A DNA stretch of 5,644 bases from Clostridiales bacterium (GCA_016285815.1 JAEERN010000094.1:1-5644), one strand, 5' to 3'; shown: positions 1-5,644, numbered from the stretch's first letter. The notes: generated from the letters alone by a model not told the origin. A program made the numbers and translations.

Positions 1-1225
1 GCTGCACGTGTTCATCGCCACGTCGGACCTTCACATGTCGCGCAAGCTGCGCATGACCCCGGACCAGGTGCTGGAGCGCATCGACGACGCGGTGCGCTAT
101 GCCGCCTCGCTCTGCCCGGACGTGGAGTTCTCCGCGGAGGACGCCACCCGCTCGGACCGCGCGTTCCTCGCGCGGGCGCTGGCCGCCGCCGTCAGGGCCG
201 GGGCCACCACGATCAACATCCCCGACACCGTGGGCTATGCCGCGCCGAATGAGTTCGCCGATCTGATCCGCTTCTGCCGCGAGACCGTGCCCGGTCTGGA
301 CCGGGTGTGCCTGTCGGTCCACTGTCACAACGATCTGGGCCTGGCCGTGGCCAACACGCTGGCCGGGATCGAGGCCGGCGCTCTGCAGGCGGAGTGCACC
401 GTCAACGGCATCGGCGAGCGGGCCGGCAACGCCGCGCTGGAAGAGGTCGTCATGGCGCTTCACGTGCGCCGGCCCTACTACCGCGCCGAGACGGGGATCG
501 CCCTGCGGCGCATCAACCGCGCCAGCCGCCAGGTGTACGACACCATCGGCCAGACCCCCTCGCTGACCAAGCCCATCGTGGGGCTGAACGCCTTTGCCCA
601 CGAGTCCGGCATCCACACCCACGGGCTCATGACGGACCCGTCGACCTACGAGATCATGGATCCCGCCGAGCTGGGCATCCCCAAGGTCCGCATCGTGCTG
701 GGCAAGCACTCGGGCAAGCACGCCGTGGCCGAGCGGCTCACCGAGATGGGCTATCTCTACACCGAGGAAGAGCTGAACACCTGCTACCAGCGTCTGATGG
801 AGCTTTCAGACCAGAAAAAGTACATCGGAGACAGCGATCTGGAGGCCATCCTGCTGAACAAGCGCCGGGCCGAGGGCACCTATCGGCTGGAGAGCTTCGA
901 CGTCCACACCAACAAGTTCACCTCGTCCACCTGCGTCATCAAGCTGCGGCGGGAAAACGAGGTGGTGGAAGAGGTCTCGCTGGGGCGCGGCCCCATCAAC
1001 GCGGCCTACAACGCCATCGACAAGATCACGGGCCACATCTGCGAGGAGATGCGCAGCTATCAGATCCACTCGATCTCCGACGGCAACGACGCGCTGGGCG
1101 AGGTGACGGTCAAGCTGCGCTCCGGCGACCGCTTCGTCACCGGACGCGGCCTGTCCACGGACATCATCGAGTCCAGTATCCTCGCCTATCTCAACGGCAT
1201 CAACAAGCTCATCGATATGCAGTGA
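1..1225 (+). CDS. leuA: 2-isopropylmalate synthase, 5'-truncated by window edge
   Basis: First committed step of leucine synthesis: acetyl-CoA plus 2-ketoisovalerate gives 2-isopropylmalate, in the cytoplasm. The reading frame is open from base 2 and the true start lies upstream. By comparison with E. coli LeuA (remembered alignment), roughly the first 95 residues are missing, including the first DTTLRDG signature. Visible: FIATSDLHM near the left edge; the metal-binding HCHNDLG motif with histidines at 320 and 326; the signature GIGERAGN at 407-430, followed by LEEVVMAL; HESGIH at 599-616; LGKHSGKHA at 698-724; and a C-terminal leucine-sensing (LeuA dimer) domain from about 900 ending in STDIIESS. 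The allosteric domain is complete, so feedback inhibition by leucine is expected. The usual HQDG after GIH reads HTHG here. cimA follows after 34 bases in the same direction, so co-transcription is likely. The LeuA assignment is firm. Related homocitrate synthases are less likely because the leucine-type signature and C-terminal domain match LeuA. Confidence 0.96.
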   Translation, partial: LHVFIATSDLHMSRKLRMTPDQVLERIDDAVRYAASLCPDVEFSAEDATRSDRAFLARALAAAVRAGATTINIPDTVGYAAPNEFADLIRFCRETVPGLDRVCLSVHCHNDLGLAVANTLAGIEAGALQAECTVNGIGERAGNAALEEVVMALHVRRPYYRAETGIALRRINRASRQVYDTIGQTPSLTKPIVGLNAFAHESGIHTHGLMTDPSTYEIMDPAELGIPKVRIVLGKHSGKHAVAERLTEMGYLYTEEELNTCYQRLMELSDQKKYIGDSDLEAILLNKRRAEGTYRLESFDVHTNKFTSSTCVIKLRRENEVVEEVSLGRGPINAAYNAIDKITGHICEEMRSYQIHSISDGNDALGEVTVKLRSGDRFVTGRGLSTDIIESSILAYLNGINKLIDMQ

Positions 1226-1242
1226 CCGGCCCCGCCGGCCGG
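1226..1242 (+). other. Intercistronic GC hairpin between leuA and cimA
   Basis: Immediately after the leuA stop codon, CCGGCC (1226-1231) can pair with GGCCGG (1237-1242) around a 5-base CCGCC loop. This gives six G-C pairs that begin one base past TGA. No run of T follows, so this is not an intrinsic terminator. It sits 5 bases upstream of the cimA ribosome binding site and could act in mRNA processing or stability, or modulate translation of the downstream gene. GC-rich DNA yields such stems by chance, so function is not established. Confidence 0.4.
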
Positions 1243-1247
1243 AAAAC

Positions 1248-1253
1248 GGGAGA
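1248..1253 (+). promoter_or_regulatory. Ribosome binding site of cimA
   Basis: GGGAGA, containing GGAG, lies 6 bases before the ATG at 1260. This fixes the cimA start, which also matches the family N-terminus: the DSTLRDG motif begins at residue 8. Confidence 0.75.
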
Positions 1254-1259
1254 ATCGCC

Positions 1260-2846
1260 ATGCAAACCATCCAGATCCTCGACTCGACCCTGCGCGACGG
1301 CGCGCAGGCCGAAGGGGTAAGCTTTTCCGTAAACGACAAACTGAACGTGTGCCGGGCACTGGACGACTTCGGCGTCGACTTCATCGAAGCGGGCAACCCC
1401 GCCTCGAACCCCAAGGACGCGGAGTTCTTCCGCGCCGCCCGGAGCCTCCCGCTGAAGACAGCGAAGCTCTGCGCCTTCGGCAGCACGCGCCGTCCCGGCG
1501 TCGCGCCGGAGGACGACGCGTCTCTGGCGGCCCTGCTGGCCGCGGAGACGGAGATCGTCTCGCTGGTCGGCAAGGCGTGGGACCTTCAGGTGACCGAGGT
1601 GCTGGGGGTCTCGCCGGAGGAAAACCTGGAGCTCGTCGCGTCCAGCGTGGCCTTTCTCGTCGAACGGGGGCGCACGGTGTTCTTCGACGCCGAGCACTTT
1701 TTCGACGGCTGGCTCTCCGACCGGGCCTACGCCTCGGCGGTGCTGACGGCCGCCAAAAACGCCGGCGCCAAGGTCCTCACCCTCTGCGACACCAACGGCG
1801 GCACGCTGCCCTTCGACGTGTACATGGCCGTCAAGGACGCCGTGGCTCTGGCCGACGGGACGGACGTCGCCATCCACTGCCACAACGACACGGGCTGTGC
1901 CGTGGCCAGCTCCATGGCCGCCGTCTTCGGCGGCGCGGTCCAGGTACAGGGCACCTTCACCGGCATCGGCGAGCGCTGCGGCAACGCGGATCTGTCGGTG
2001 ATCCTGCCGAACCTGGTGCTGAAGTCCGCCTATTCCTGCCGCGGCGACCTGCCCGCGCTGTTCGACACCGCCCGGCGCATCGCCGAGATCTCCAACGTCT
2101 CGCTGGAAAACAACCGCCCCTACGTCGGCAAGAGCGCCTTCACCCACAAGGGCGGGATGCACATCGACGCGGTGCTGAAAGACCCCTCCACCTTCGAGCA
2201 CGTGGACCCCGAGCTGGTGGGCAACAAACGCCGCCTGCTCATGAGCGAGGTCAGCGGCCGCAGCACCATCCCGGCCAAGCTGCGCCGCATCGCGCCCCAG
2301 CTCACGCGGGAATCGCCCGAGACCGCCGAGATCCTGGCCGCGCTGAAGGAGTCCGAACGGCAGGGCTATTTCTACGAGGCGGCCGAGGCCAGCCTCGAGC
2401 TGATGGTGACCAAGATCCTCGGCACCTTCCGCCCCCACTTCCGGCTGGTGTTCTACAAGGCCGTGGGCGAATACCCCGTGGCCTCGGGCGAGCTGTCCGC
2501 CTTTGCCTCCATCAAGATCGAGGTGGACGGCCGCACGGAGATCACCGCCGAGACCGGCATGGGCCCGGTCAACGCGCTGGACCTCGCCCTGCGGAAGGCC
2601 CTGTCCGTGTTCTATCCGGACCTTGCCGGGATGCAGCTCTACGACTATAAGGTCCGCGTGCTGGAACAGAGCCATTCCACCGGCGCGCGGGTGCGCGTCC
2701 TGATGGAGAGCGGCGACGGCCGGGACACCTGGGCCACCGTCGGCGTCTCCAACGACATCATCGAAGCCAGCCTCACGGCGCTGGTGGACGCCATCGAATA
2801 CAAGCTCATGAAGCTGGACGCGGCCAGAGCCGCCGGGGAGGACTGA
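1260..2846 (+). CDS. cimA: (R)-citramalate synthase
   Basis: Condenses pyruvate with acetyl-CoA to (R)-citramalate. LeuCD and LeuB then convert this to 2-oxobutyrate, giving isoleucine without threonine deaminase. The 528-residue length is normal for CimA. The DRE-TIM barrel begins with DSTLRDGAQAEG (residues 8-19); LRDGAQ-x-EG is characteristic of CimA, whereas LeuA has LRDGEQ. It continues with NPASNPKDAEFF (46-57), DAEHFFDGW (143-151), CDTNGGT (176-182), metal-binding HCHNDTG (206-212), GIGERCGN (235-242) and HKGGMHIDAV (296-305). A C-terminal LeuA-dimer-type regulatory domain covers about 395-520, with GMGPVNALD and NDIIEAS, and suggests allosteric control, probably by isoleucine (inference). 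The start is the ATG with a good ribosome binding site. It lies between leuA and the acyltransferase gene and is probably co-transcribed with both. EAGNP instead of EGGWP near residue 43 is, as I recall, common in clostridial CimA. A homocitrate or isopropylmalate role is unlikely. Confidence 0.94.
   Translation: MQTIQILDSTLRDGAQAEGVSFSVNDKLNVCRALDDFGVDFIEAGNPASNPKDAEFFRAARSLPLKTAKLCAFGSTRRPGVAPEDDASLAALLAAETEIVSLVGKAWDLQVTEVLGVSPEENLELVASSVAFLVERGRTVFFDAEHFFDGWLSDRAYASAVLTAAKNAGAKVLTLCDTNGGTLPFDVYMAVKDAVALADGTDVAIHCHNDTGCAVASSMAAVFGGAVQVQGTFTGIGERCGNADLSVILPNLVLKSAYSCRGDLPALFDTARRIAEISNVSLENNRPYVGKSAFTHKGGMHIDAVLKDPSTFEHVDPELVGNKRRLLMSEVSGRSTIPAKLRRIAPQLTRESPETAEILAALKESERQGYFYEAAEASLELMVTKILGTFRPHFRLVFYKAVGEYPVASGELSAFASIKIEVDGRTEITAETGMGPVNALDLALRKALSVFYPDLAGMQLYDYKVRVLEQSHSTGARVRVLMESGDGRDTWATVGVSNDIIEASLTALVDAIEYKLMKLDAARAAGED
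2835..2841 (+). promoter_or_regulatory. Ribosome binding site of the acyltransferase gene, inside the cimA 3' end
   Basis: GGGGAGG lies within the last codons of cimA and 13 bases before the ATG at 2855, longer than the usual 5-9. No in-frame ATG, GTG or TTG lies between them, so the ATG at 2855 remains the best start. The overlap with cimA coding sequence suggests translational coupling. Confidence 0.65.
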
Positions 2847-2854
2847 TCGCTCCT

Positions 2855-4039
2855 ATGTACTGGATCCACCGCCTCACGATCTTCCTGCTGCGCGGGCCGG
2901 TCTATCTGTTCCTGCGCCTGCGGGTCAACTATCGCCGCCATCGGCCGGGCCGCATCGCCGGCCCTTTCGTCGTCGTCTCCAACCACAACACGGACCTCGA
3001 CCCGCTGCTGGTCATCTCCGCCTTTCGCCAGCACATGTACGCCGTAGGCAGCGAGCACATCTTCCGCCGGGGCTTCGTCACGGCCCTGCTGAAGTTCTTT
3101 TTCGACCCGGTGGCGCGCCCCAAGGGCAGCCGGGCCACGGTCACGGCCATCGAGATGCTGCGCCGCCTGCGCGAGGGCAGGAGCCTTTTGCTCTTTGCCG
3201 AAGGCAACCGCAGCTATAACGGGCTCACCATGCCCATCGAACCCGCCACGGGCAAGCTTTTGAAAAAGGCGGGCTGCTCTCTGGTCACCTTCCGGCTGAC
3301 GGGCGGCTATTTCACCAGCCCCCGCTGGTCCGGCGCCAGCTTCCGCCGTGGCCGGCTGGACGGCGGCGTGGTCCGCGTCTACTCGCCCGAAGAGCTGGCC
3401 GCCATGTCCGCCGAACAGGTCAACGCGGCCATCTTCGCCGATATTTTCGAGGACGCCTATGCCGAACAGGCCGTCCGCCGCATCCGCTACCGCGGACGCA
3501 AGCTGGCCGAGGGCATCGGCACGGCGCTGTTCCTCTGTCCCCGCTGCGAGCGGGTGGGAACGGTGTACGGCCGGGGCGGCGAGATCCTCTGCCCCTGCGG
3601 TCTGCGCGGGACCTACGACGAATACGGCGATCTCTCCGGCAACTTTCCCTTCACCTCCGTCCGCGACTGGGACCTGTGGCAGAAGCCGCGCCTTCTCGCC
3701 CGCGTCCGCGCCGGGTCGGACGAGGTCTACTGGACGGAAGAGGCCGATCTGCGCCTGCTGTCCGTAACGCCCCGGGTGGGCGCGGCCGTCGTGGACCACG
3801 GGCCCCTCACCATCAGCGGGCGGGTCCTCCGCTGCGGCGGAACGGAGATCCCCGTCGCGGCCATCCAGAACGTCTCCATCCACGGTCCCAGCGCGCTGGT
3901 GCTGACCGTCGAAGGCATGGGCTATCTGGAGATCCCCGCCGATCCGGTCAAATACCGGGGCCGGATCTTCTGGCTGGTGATCGACGAGATCAAGCGCCAG
4001 CTGGCCGCCCCCCGCCCCGGCGCCGCGCCCTCGGCGTGA
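2855..4039 (+). CDS. PlsC-like lysophospholipid acyltransferase with C-terminal zinc ribbon
   Basis: Predicted to transfer an acyl chain to a lysophosphatidic acid-like lipid at the inner face of the membrane. The substrate is inferred from family only. The 394 residues start with a hydrophobic/basic segment (6-24) that could lie on the membrane. The catalytic HX4D motif is HNTDLD (44-49). The second acyltransferase block reads FAEGNRS (114-120), where classical PlsC has FPEGTRS. GGYFTSPRWS at 150-159 is a further conserved-looking block. After the acyltransferase domain there is a four-cysteine zinc ribbon: C228, C231, C246 and C248 (CPRC, then CPC). A C-terminal region (about 265-385) with alternating beta-like hydrophobic stretches resembles a PH-type sandwich, though this is weak. 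Classical PlsC is about 240 residues, so some 150 are extra. It begins 8 bases after cimA and ends before a strong terminator. The family looks like one I recall from Clostridia; its exact function is unknown to me. Confidence 0.85.
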   Translation: MYWIHRLTIFLLRGPVYLFLRLRVNYRRHRPGRIAGPFVVVSNHNTDLDPLLVISAFRQHMYAVGSEHIFRRGFVTALLKFFFDPVARPKGSRATVTAIEMLRRLREGRSLLLFAEGNRSYNGLTMPIEPATGKLLKKAGCSLVTFRLTGGYFTSPRWSGASFRRGRLDGGVVRVYSPEELAAMSAEQVNAAIFADIFEDAYAEQAVRRIRYRGRKLAEGIGTALFLCPRCERVGTVYGRGGEILCPCGLRGTYDEYGDLSGNFPFTSVRDWDLWQKPRLLARVRAGSDEVYWTEEADLRLLSVTPRVGAAVVDHGPLTISGRVLRCGGTEIPVAAIQNVSIHGPSALVLTVEGMGYLEIPADPVKYRGRIFWLVIDEIKRQLAAPRPGAAPSA

Positions 4040-4110
4040 GCGTCCGCGCCGAAGGGGCTCTCCCGGCCGGAAACCGCCGGACCGGCGCGCTCCTCTCTCC
4101 GCAAACACGG

Positions 4111-4158
4111 CGCCCCGTGGGCCGGATCGGCCCGCGGGGCGTTTTCTTCTTTCGTTTT
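4111..4158 (+). terminator. Intrinsic terminator of the leuA-cimA-acyltransferase operon
   Basis: A 13-pair stem joins 4111-4123 to 4129-4141, with one T-G wobble and a 5-base GGATC loop. It is followed by the T-rich tract TTTTCTTCTTTCGTTTT at 4142-4158. It lies 71 bases after the acyltransferase stop and 14 bases short of the convergent hydrolase stop. Read on the minus strand, the same stem is followed only by CCGTGTTTGCGG, so it should terminate the plus-strand operon much better than the hydrolase transcript. Bases 4040-4110 hold nothing else I can support. Confidence 0.9.
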
Positions 4159-4172
4159 GCCGGGCGGAAGTC

Positions 4173-4850
4173 TTAATCGGCGCGGCGTGCGGCGCACCGG
4201 GCGGCAAAGACCCGCACCGTGTTGGCCAGTCTCGCGCTGCCCGCCACATAGCCGTCGTGGTCGGCCCCGTCGAAGATCCTGAGCTCTGCGCCCGGGATGG
4301 CGTTCCGGATGCGCAGTGTCTCCTGAAGCCGGACCACGTCCTTCTCCCCCGCCGCGATCAGAACGGGGACCCGGATGGCGTTCAGCGTTCCCTCCGGGAT
4401 GTGGGGTCCCGTGAGCATCAGCTTCAGCTTTTTGGACCGGGTCGCCAGATAGCGCGCCCGCGCGGCCAGCAGAAAGCTTTTTTTCAGCCCCTCCGGCTCC
4501 GCGTTGGCGCCGCAGGCGATCAGCCCGCCGATCCGCGCCGGCTCCTCGGCGGCCAGCTTCAGGCCGATGATCCCGCCGTCCGAAAAGCCCACCACCAGCG
4601 GTCGGTCCAGCCCCTCCAGCCGGATCAGCTCGGAGACGTCCCGCGTCATCTCGTCATAGTCCAGCTCGCCCGCGCCGGAGCGCCCGTGGCACCGGAGATC
4701 CGGCGCATAGACGCGGAATTCCGACCCGATGGCGCGGGTCAGCTCGTCGAAGATCGTGTGATCCTCGCCGTTCCCGTGCAGCAGGACCAGCGGGGCGCCT
4801 TCCCCCGTGACCCGAACCCAGAGCTTGACGCCGTTCACCGCGCAGAACAC
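4173..4850 (-). CDS. Alpha/beta-fold hydrolase, substrate unknown
   Basis: Soluble 225-residue alpha/beta hydrolase; no signal peptide is seen, so cytoplasmic. Visible elements in order: N-terminal beta strands with VNGVKLWV; oxyanion-hole region LLHGNGED (23-30); APDLRCHGRS (49-58); nucleophile elbow GFSDGG with Ser90; predicted acid Asp171 in AAGEKD; and catalytic His198 in GADHDGY. The triad is therefore complete. The cap between the elbow and the last strands is short (about 115-158) and rich in Leu, Lys and Arg. The DGG elbow with GLKKSF and KLKLML after it resembles uncharacterised hydrolases that I recall from Firmicutes. Esterase, lactonase or C-C hydrolase activity cannot be told apart here. 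The start is GTG at 4850, supported by a strong ribosome binding site and the family-like VNG N-terminus. It has its own perfect consensus promoter and runs convergently toward the upstream operon. Confidence 0.88.
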   Translation of the reverse strand: MFCAVNGVKLWVRVTGEGAPLVLLHGNGEDHTIFDELTRAIGSEFRVYAPDLRCHGRSGAGELDYDEMTRDVSELIRLEGLDRPLVVGFSDGGIIGLKLAAEEPARIGGLIACGANAEPEGLKKSFLLAARARYLATRSKKLKLMLTGPHIPEGTLNAIRVPVLIAAGEKDVVRLQETLRIRNAIPGAELRIFDGADHDGYVAGSARLANTVRVFAARCAARRAD

Positions 4851-4854
4851 CGCG

Positions 4855-4864
4855 CCTCTCCCCC
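4855..4864 (-). promoter_or_regulatory. Ribosome binding site of the hydrolase gene
   Basis: On the minus strand GGGGGAGAGG precedes the GTG start. The GGGGGAG core ends 7 bases before GTG. This supports the non-ATG start over any downstream ATG. Confidence 0.75.
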
Positions 4865-4889
4865 TTTGCTCTCCGCTTTTCGCACTTCG

Positions 4890-4918
4890 ATTATACCACC
4901 CCCGCGCGCCGCTGTCAA
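4890..4918 (-). promoter_or_regulatory. Consensus sigma-A promoter of the hydrolase gene
   Basis: On the minus strand the -35 is TTGACA (4918-4913), the spacer is exactly 17 bases, and the -10 is TATAAT (4895-4890), so all twelve positions match consensus. A TG dinucleotide one base before the -10 adds an extended -10 element. An AAAAA run at 4929-4925, upstream of the -35, could act as a weak UP element. Transcription should start near 4883, giving a leader of about 30 bases. No operator palindrome overlapping it was found by eye. Confidence 0.92.
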
Positions 4919-4951
4919 ACCCGCTTTTTCCGCGCCGCGCCCGGCGGGGCC

Positions 4952-4980
4952 TTGAGCGCCGCCGCCGAACGTGGTATAAT
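4952..4980 (+). promoter_or_regulatory. Sigma-A promoter of the TetM-like GTPase gene
   Basis: The -35 is TTGAGC (4952-4957, four of six matches). A 17-base spacer and a perfect -10 TATAAT (4975-4980) follow, and TG at 4972-4973 forms an extended -10. The likely start is near 4987, leaving a leader of only about 33 bases. That is too short for the leader-peptide attenuator known for tet(M). The -35 is 33 bases from the divergent hydrolase -35, so the two promoters are back to back and do not overlap. Confidence 0.85.
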
Positions 4981-5002
4981 GGCTTTCAGGAATACCTGTG
5001 AC

Positions 5003-5007
5003 GGAGG
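5003..5007 (+). promoter_or_regulatory. Ribosome binding site of the TetM-like GTPase gene
   Basis: GGAGG lies 12 bases before the ATG at 5020, a slightly long spacing. An in-frame TGA at 4999-5001 and the lack of other start codons between them make this ATG the only reasonable start. Confidence 0.75.
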
Positions 5008-5019
5008 ACCGGATCGCCT

Positions 5020-5644
5020 ATGGCCGAAACCATCAACCTGGGGCTCTTCGCCCACGTGGACGCGGGCAAAACGACGCTCACCGAGCAGCTGCTCTTCGCC
5101 GCCGGCGCGGTGCGAAGCGCGGGCCGCGTGGACGACGGCACCGCCCGCACGGACTACACCGAGCTCGAGCGAGCCCGCAAGATCTCGATCCGCGCCGCCG
5201 CGGCCCAGTTCTCGTATGCGGGCGTGGACGTCAACCTGATCGACACGCCGGGCCACATGGACTTCTCCTCCGAGGTGGACCGGACCCTGCGCGTCGTGGA
5301 CTGCGCGGTGCTGATCGTCTCGGCCGTCGAGGGGATCCAGGCCCGCACCGAGCTGGTCTGGGACGCTCTCGCCGCGCGAAAGACCCCCGTGGTGATCTTC
5401 GTCAACAAGCTGGACCGGGCCGGGGCGGACCTCGACGCGGTCCTGGCCGCTCTGTCCGCCTTTTCCGGAGCGCTGCTCCCCTTCACCTCCGTCCGAAACG
5501 CCGGAGGGCCCGACGTGGAACCGCTGCCCGTTCCGGACGCCGCGCTGGCCGAGGCCGCCGCATTCACCTCGGACGAGGCCATGGACCGCTATCTGAGCGG
5601 GACCCTCTCCGGCGGCGCGCTGACCGCCGCCCTGCGGGACGCCA
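5020..5644 (+). CDS. TetM/TetO-type translational GTPase, 3'-truncated by window edge
   Basis: N-terminal 208 residues of an EF-G-like GTPase of the ribosomal-protection type; the family is about 640 residues, so about one third is present. G1 is AHVDAGKT (11-18), as in TetM and unlike the AHIDAGKT typical of EF-G. G3 is DTPGH (75-79) followed by MDFSSEV, and G4 is NKLD (129-132). The switch I region reads RTDYTELERARKIS (43-56), matching the TetM pattern RTDxxxLERxRGIT except that the last four residues are RKIS instead of RGIT. Related proteins displace tetracycline from the ribosome using GTP. Many chromosomal members have no proven resistance role, so the phenotype is uncertain. It is transcribed from its own promoter, divergent from the hydrolase. 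Codon use is GC-rich like its neighbours, which argues against recent transfer of a low-GC tet gene. EF-G, LepA and peptide-release factor 3 fit less well on the G1 and switch I sequence. Confidence 0.85.
   Translation, partial: MAETINLGLFAHVDAGKTTLTEQLLFAAGAVRSAGRVDDGTARTDYTELERARKISIRAAAAQFSYAGVDVNLIDTPGHMDFSSEVDRTLRVVDCAVLIVSAVEGIQARTELVWDALAARKTPVVIFVNKLDRAGADLDAVLAALSAFSGALLPFTSVRNAGGPDVEPLPVPDAALAEAAAFTSDEAMDRYLSGTLSGGALTAALRDA

Noticed and set aside
1380..1415. EAGNPASNPKD in CimA instead of EGGWPGSNPKD, as a possible specificity change
   Set aside because: From memory, clostridial CimA proteins commonly have EAGNPGSNPKD, so this looks like a clade trait and only the Gly-to-Ala change remains.
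1209..2675. Long open frame of 488 codons on the minus strand opposite cimA
   Set aside because: GC-rich coding DNA leaves antisense frames open. The translation is low-complexity, rich in Gly, Arg, His and Val, and matches no family I recognise, while the plus strand encodes a clear CimA.
4040..4110. Inverted CCGGC/GCCGG near 4063-4080 as a second terminator
   Set aside because: Five pairs with an eight-base loop and no T-tract; expected by chance in this base composition.
2645..4249. Long open frame of 534 codons on the minus strand opposite the acyltransferase gene
   Set aside because: Same shadow effect. It runs through the plus-strand terminator and into the hydrolase gene in another frame, and has low-complexity composition.
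4257..4955. Plus-strand open frame of 232 codons opposite the hydrolase
   Set aside because: It is the complement of a gene with a complete catalytic triad, promoter and ribosome binding site, and it reads through the divergent promoter region.
4987..4998. CAGG-AATA-CCTG mini-hairpin in the leader of the GTPase gene, as an attenuator or riboswitch
   Set aside because: Only four base pairs, no terminator stem or leader peptide, and the leader is too short for a known riboswitch.
5020..5644. Acquired mobile tetracycline-resistance gene
   Set aside because: No integrase, conjugation gene, insertion sequence or repeat is in the window, codon use matches the neighbours, and the tet(M)-style leader is missing.

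Overview
The window is a dense, GC-rich bacterial stretch with strong G/C bias at third codon positions. It looks chromosomal rather than mobile. Probable source: a GC-rich member of the Bacillota, class Clostridia. This is an inference from three things: the clostridial style of the citramalate synthase (EAGNP in place of the EGGWP seen elsewhere), an acyltransferase/zinc-ribbon family that I associate from memory with Clostridia, and consensus sigma-A promoters with GGAGG-type ribosome binding sites. I see no rRNA, tRNA, CRISPR array, insertion sequence or attachment site.

Layout. (1) Positions 1-4039 hold three co-directional plus-strand genes that look like the end of an operon: a 5'-truncated 2-isopropylmalate synthase (leuA), a complete citramalate synthase (cimA) and a lysophospholipid acyltransferase-like protein with a C-terminal zinc ribbon. 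Gaps are 34 and 8 bases. A strong intrinsic terminator at 4111-4158 closes this unit. (2) Positions 4173-4850 hold a minus-strand alpha/beta hydrolase that converges on the operon. (3) Positions 4851-5019 are a compact divergent promoter region with two back-to-back sigma-A promoters. The hydrolase promoter matches consensus perfectly (TTGACA-17-TATAAT). The plus-strand promoter is TTGAGC-17-TATAAT, and both carry the same GTGGTATAAT extended -10. (4) From 5020 to the window edge is the N-terminal third of a TetM/TetO-type translational GTPase.

How the genes work together. LeuA and CimA are paralogous acetyl-CoA-dependent Claisen-condensing enzymes. LeuA commits 2-ketoisovalerate to leucine and CimA commits pyruvate to isoleucine by the threonine-independent citramalate route. 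Co-transcription would couple supply of both branched-chain amino acids. The acyltransferase has no obvious metabolic link to them beyond close spacing. The hydrolase and the GTPase are separately promoted single genes as far as can be seen. The window is mostly ordinary housekeeping DNA. The points most worth a second look are the zinc-ribbon acyltransferase fusion, the TetM-like GTPase with an altered switch I and a very short leader, and the divergent promoter pair. I found no convincing new multi-gene system.
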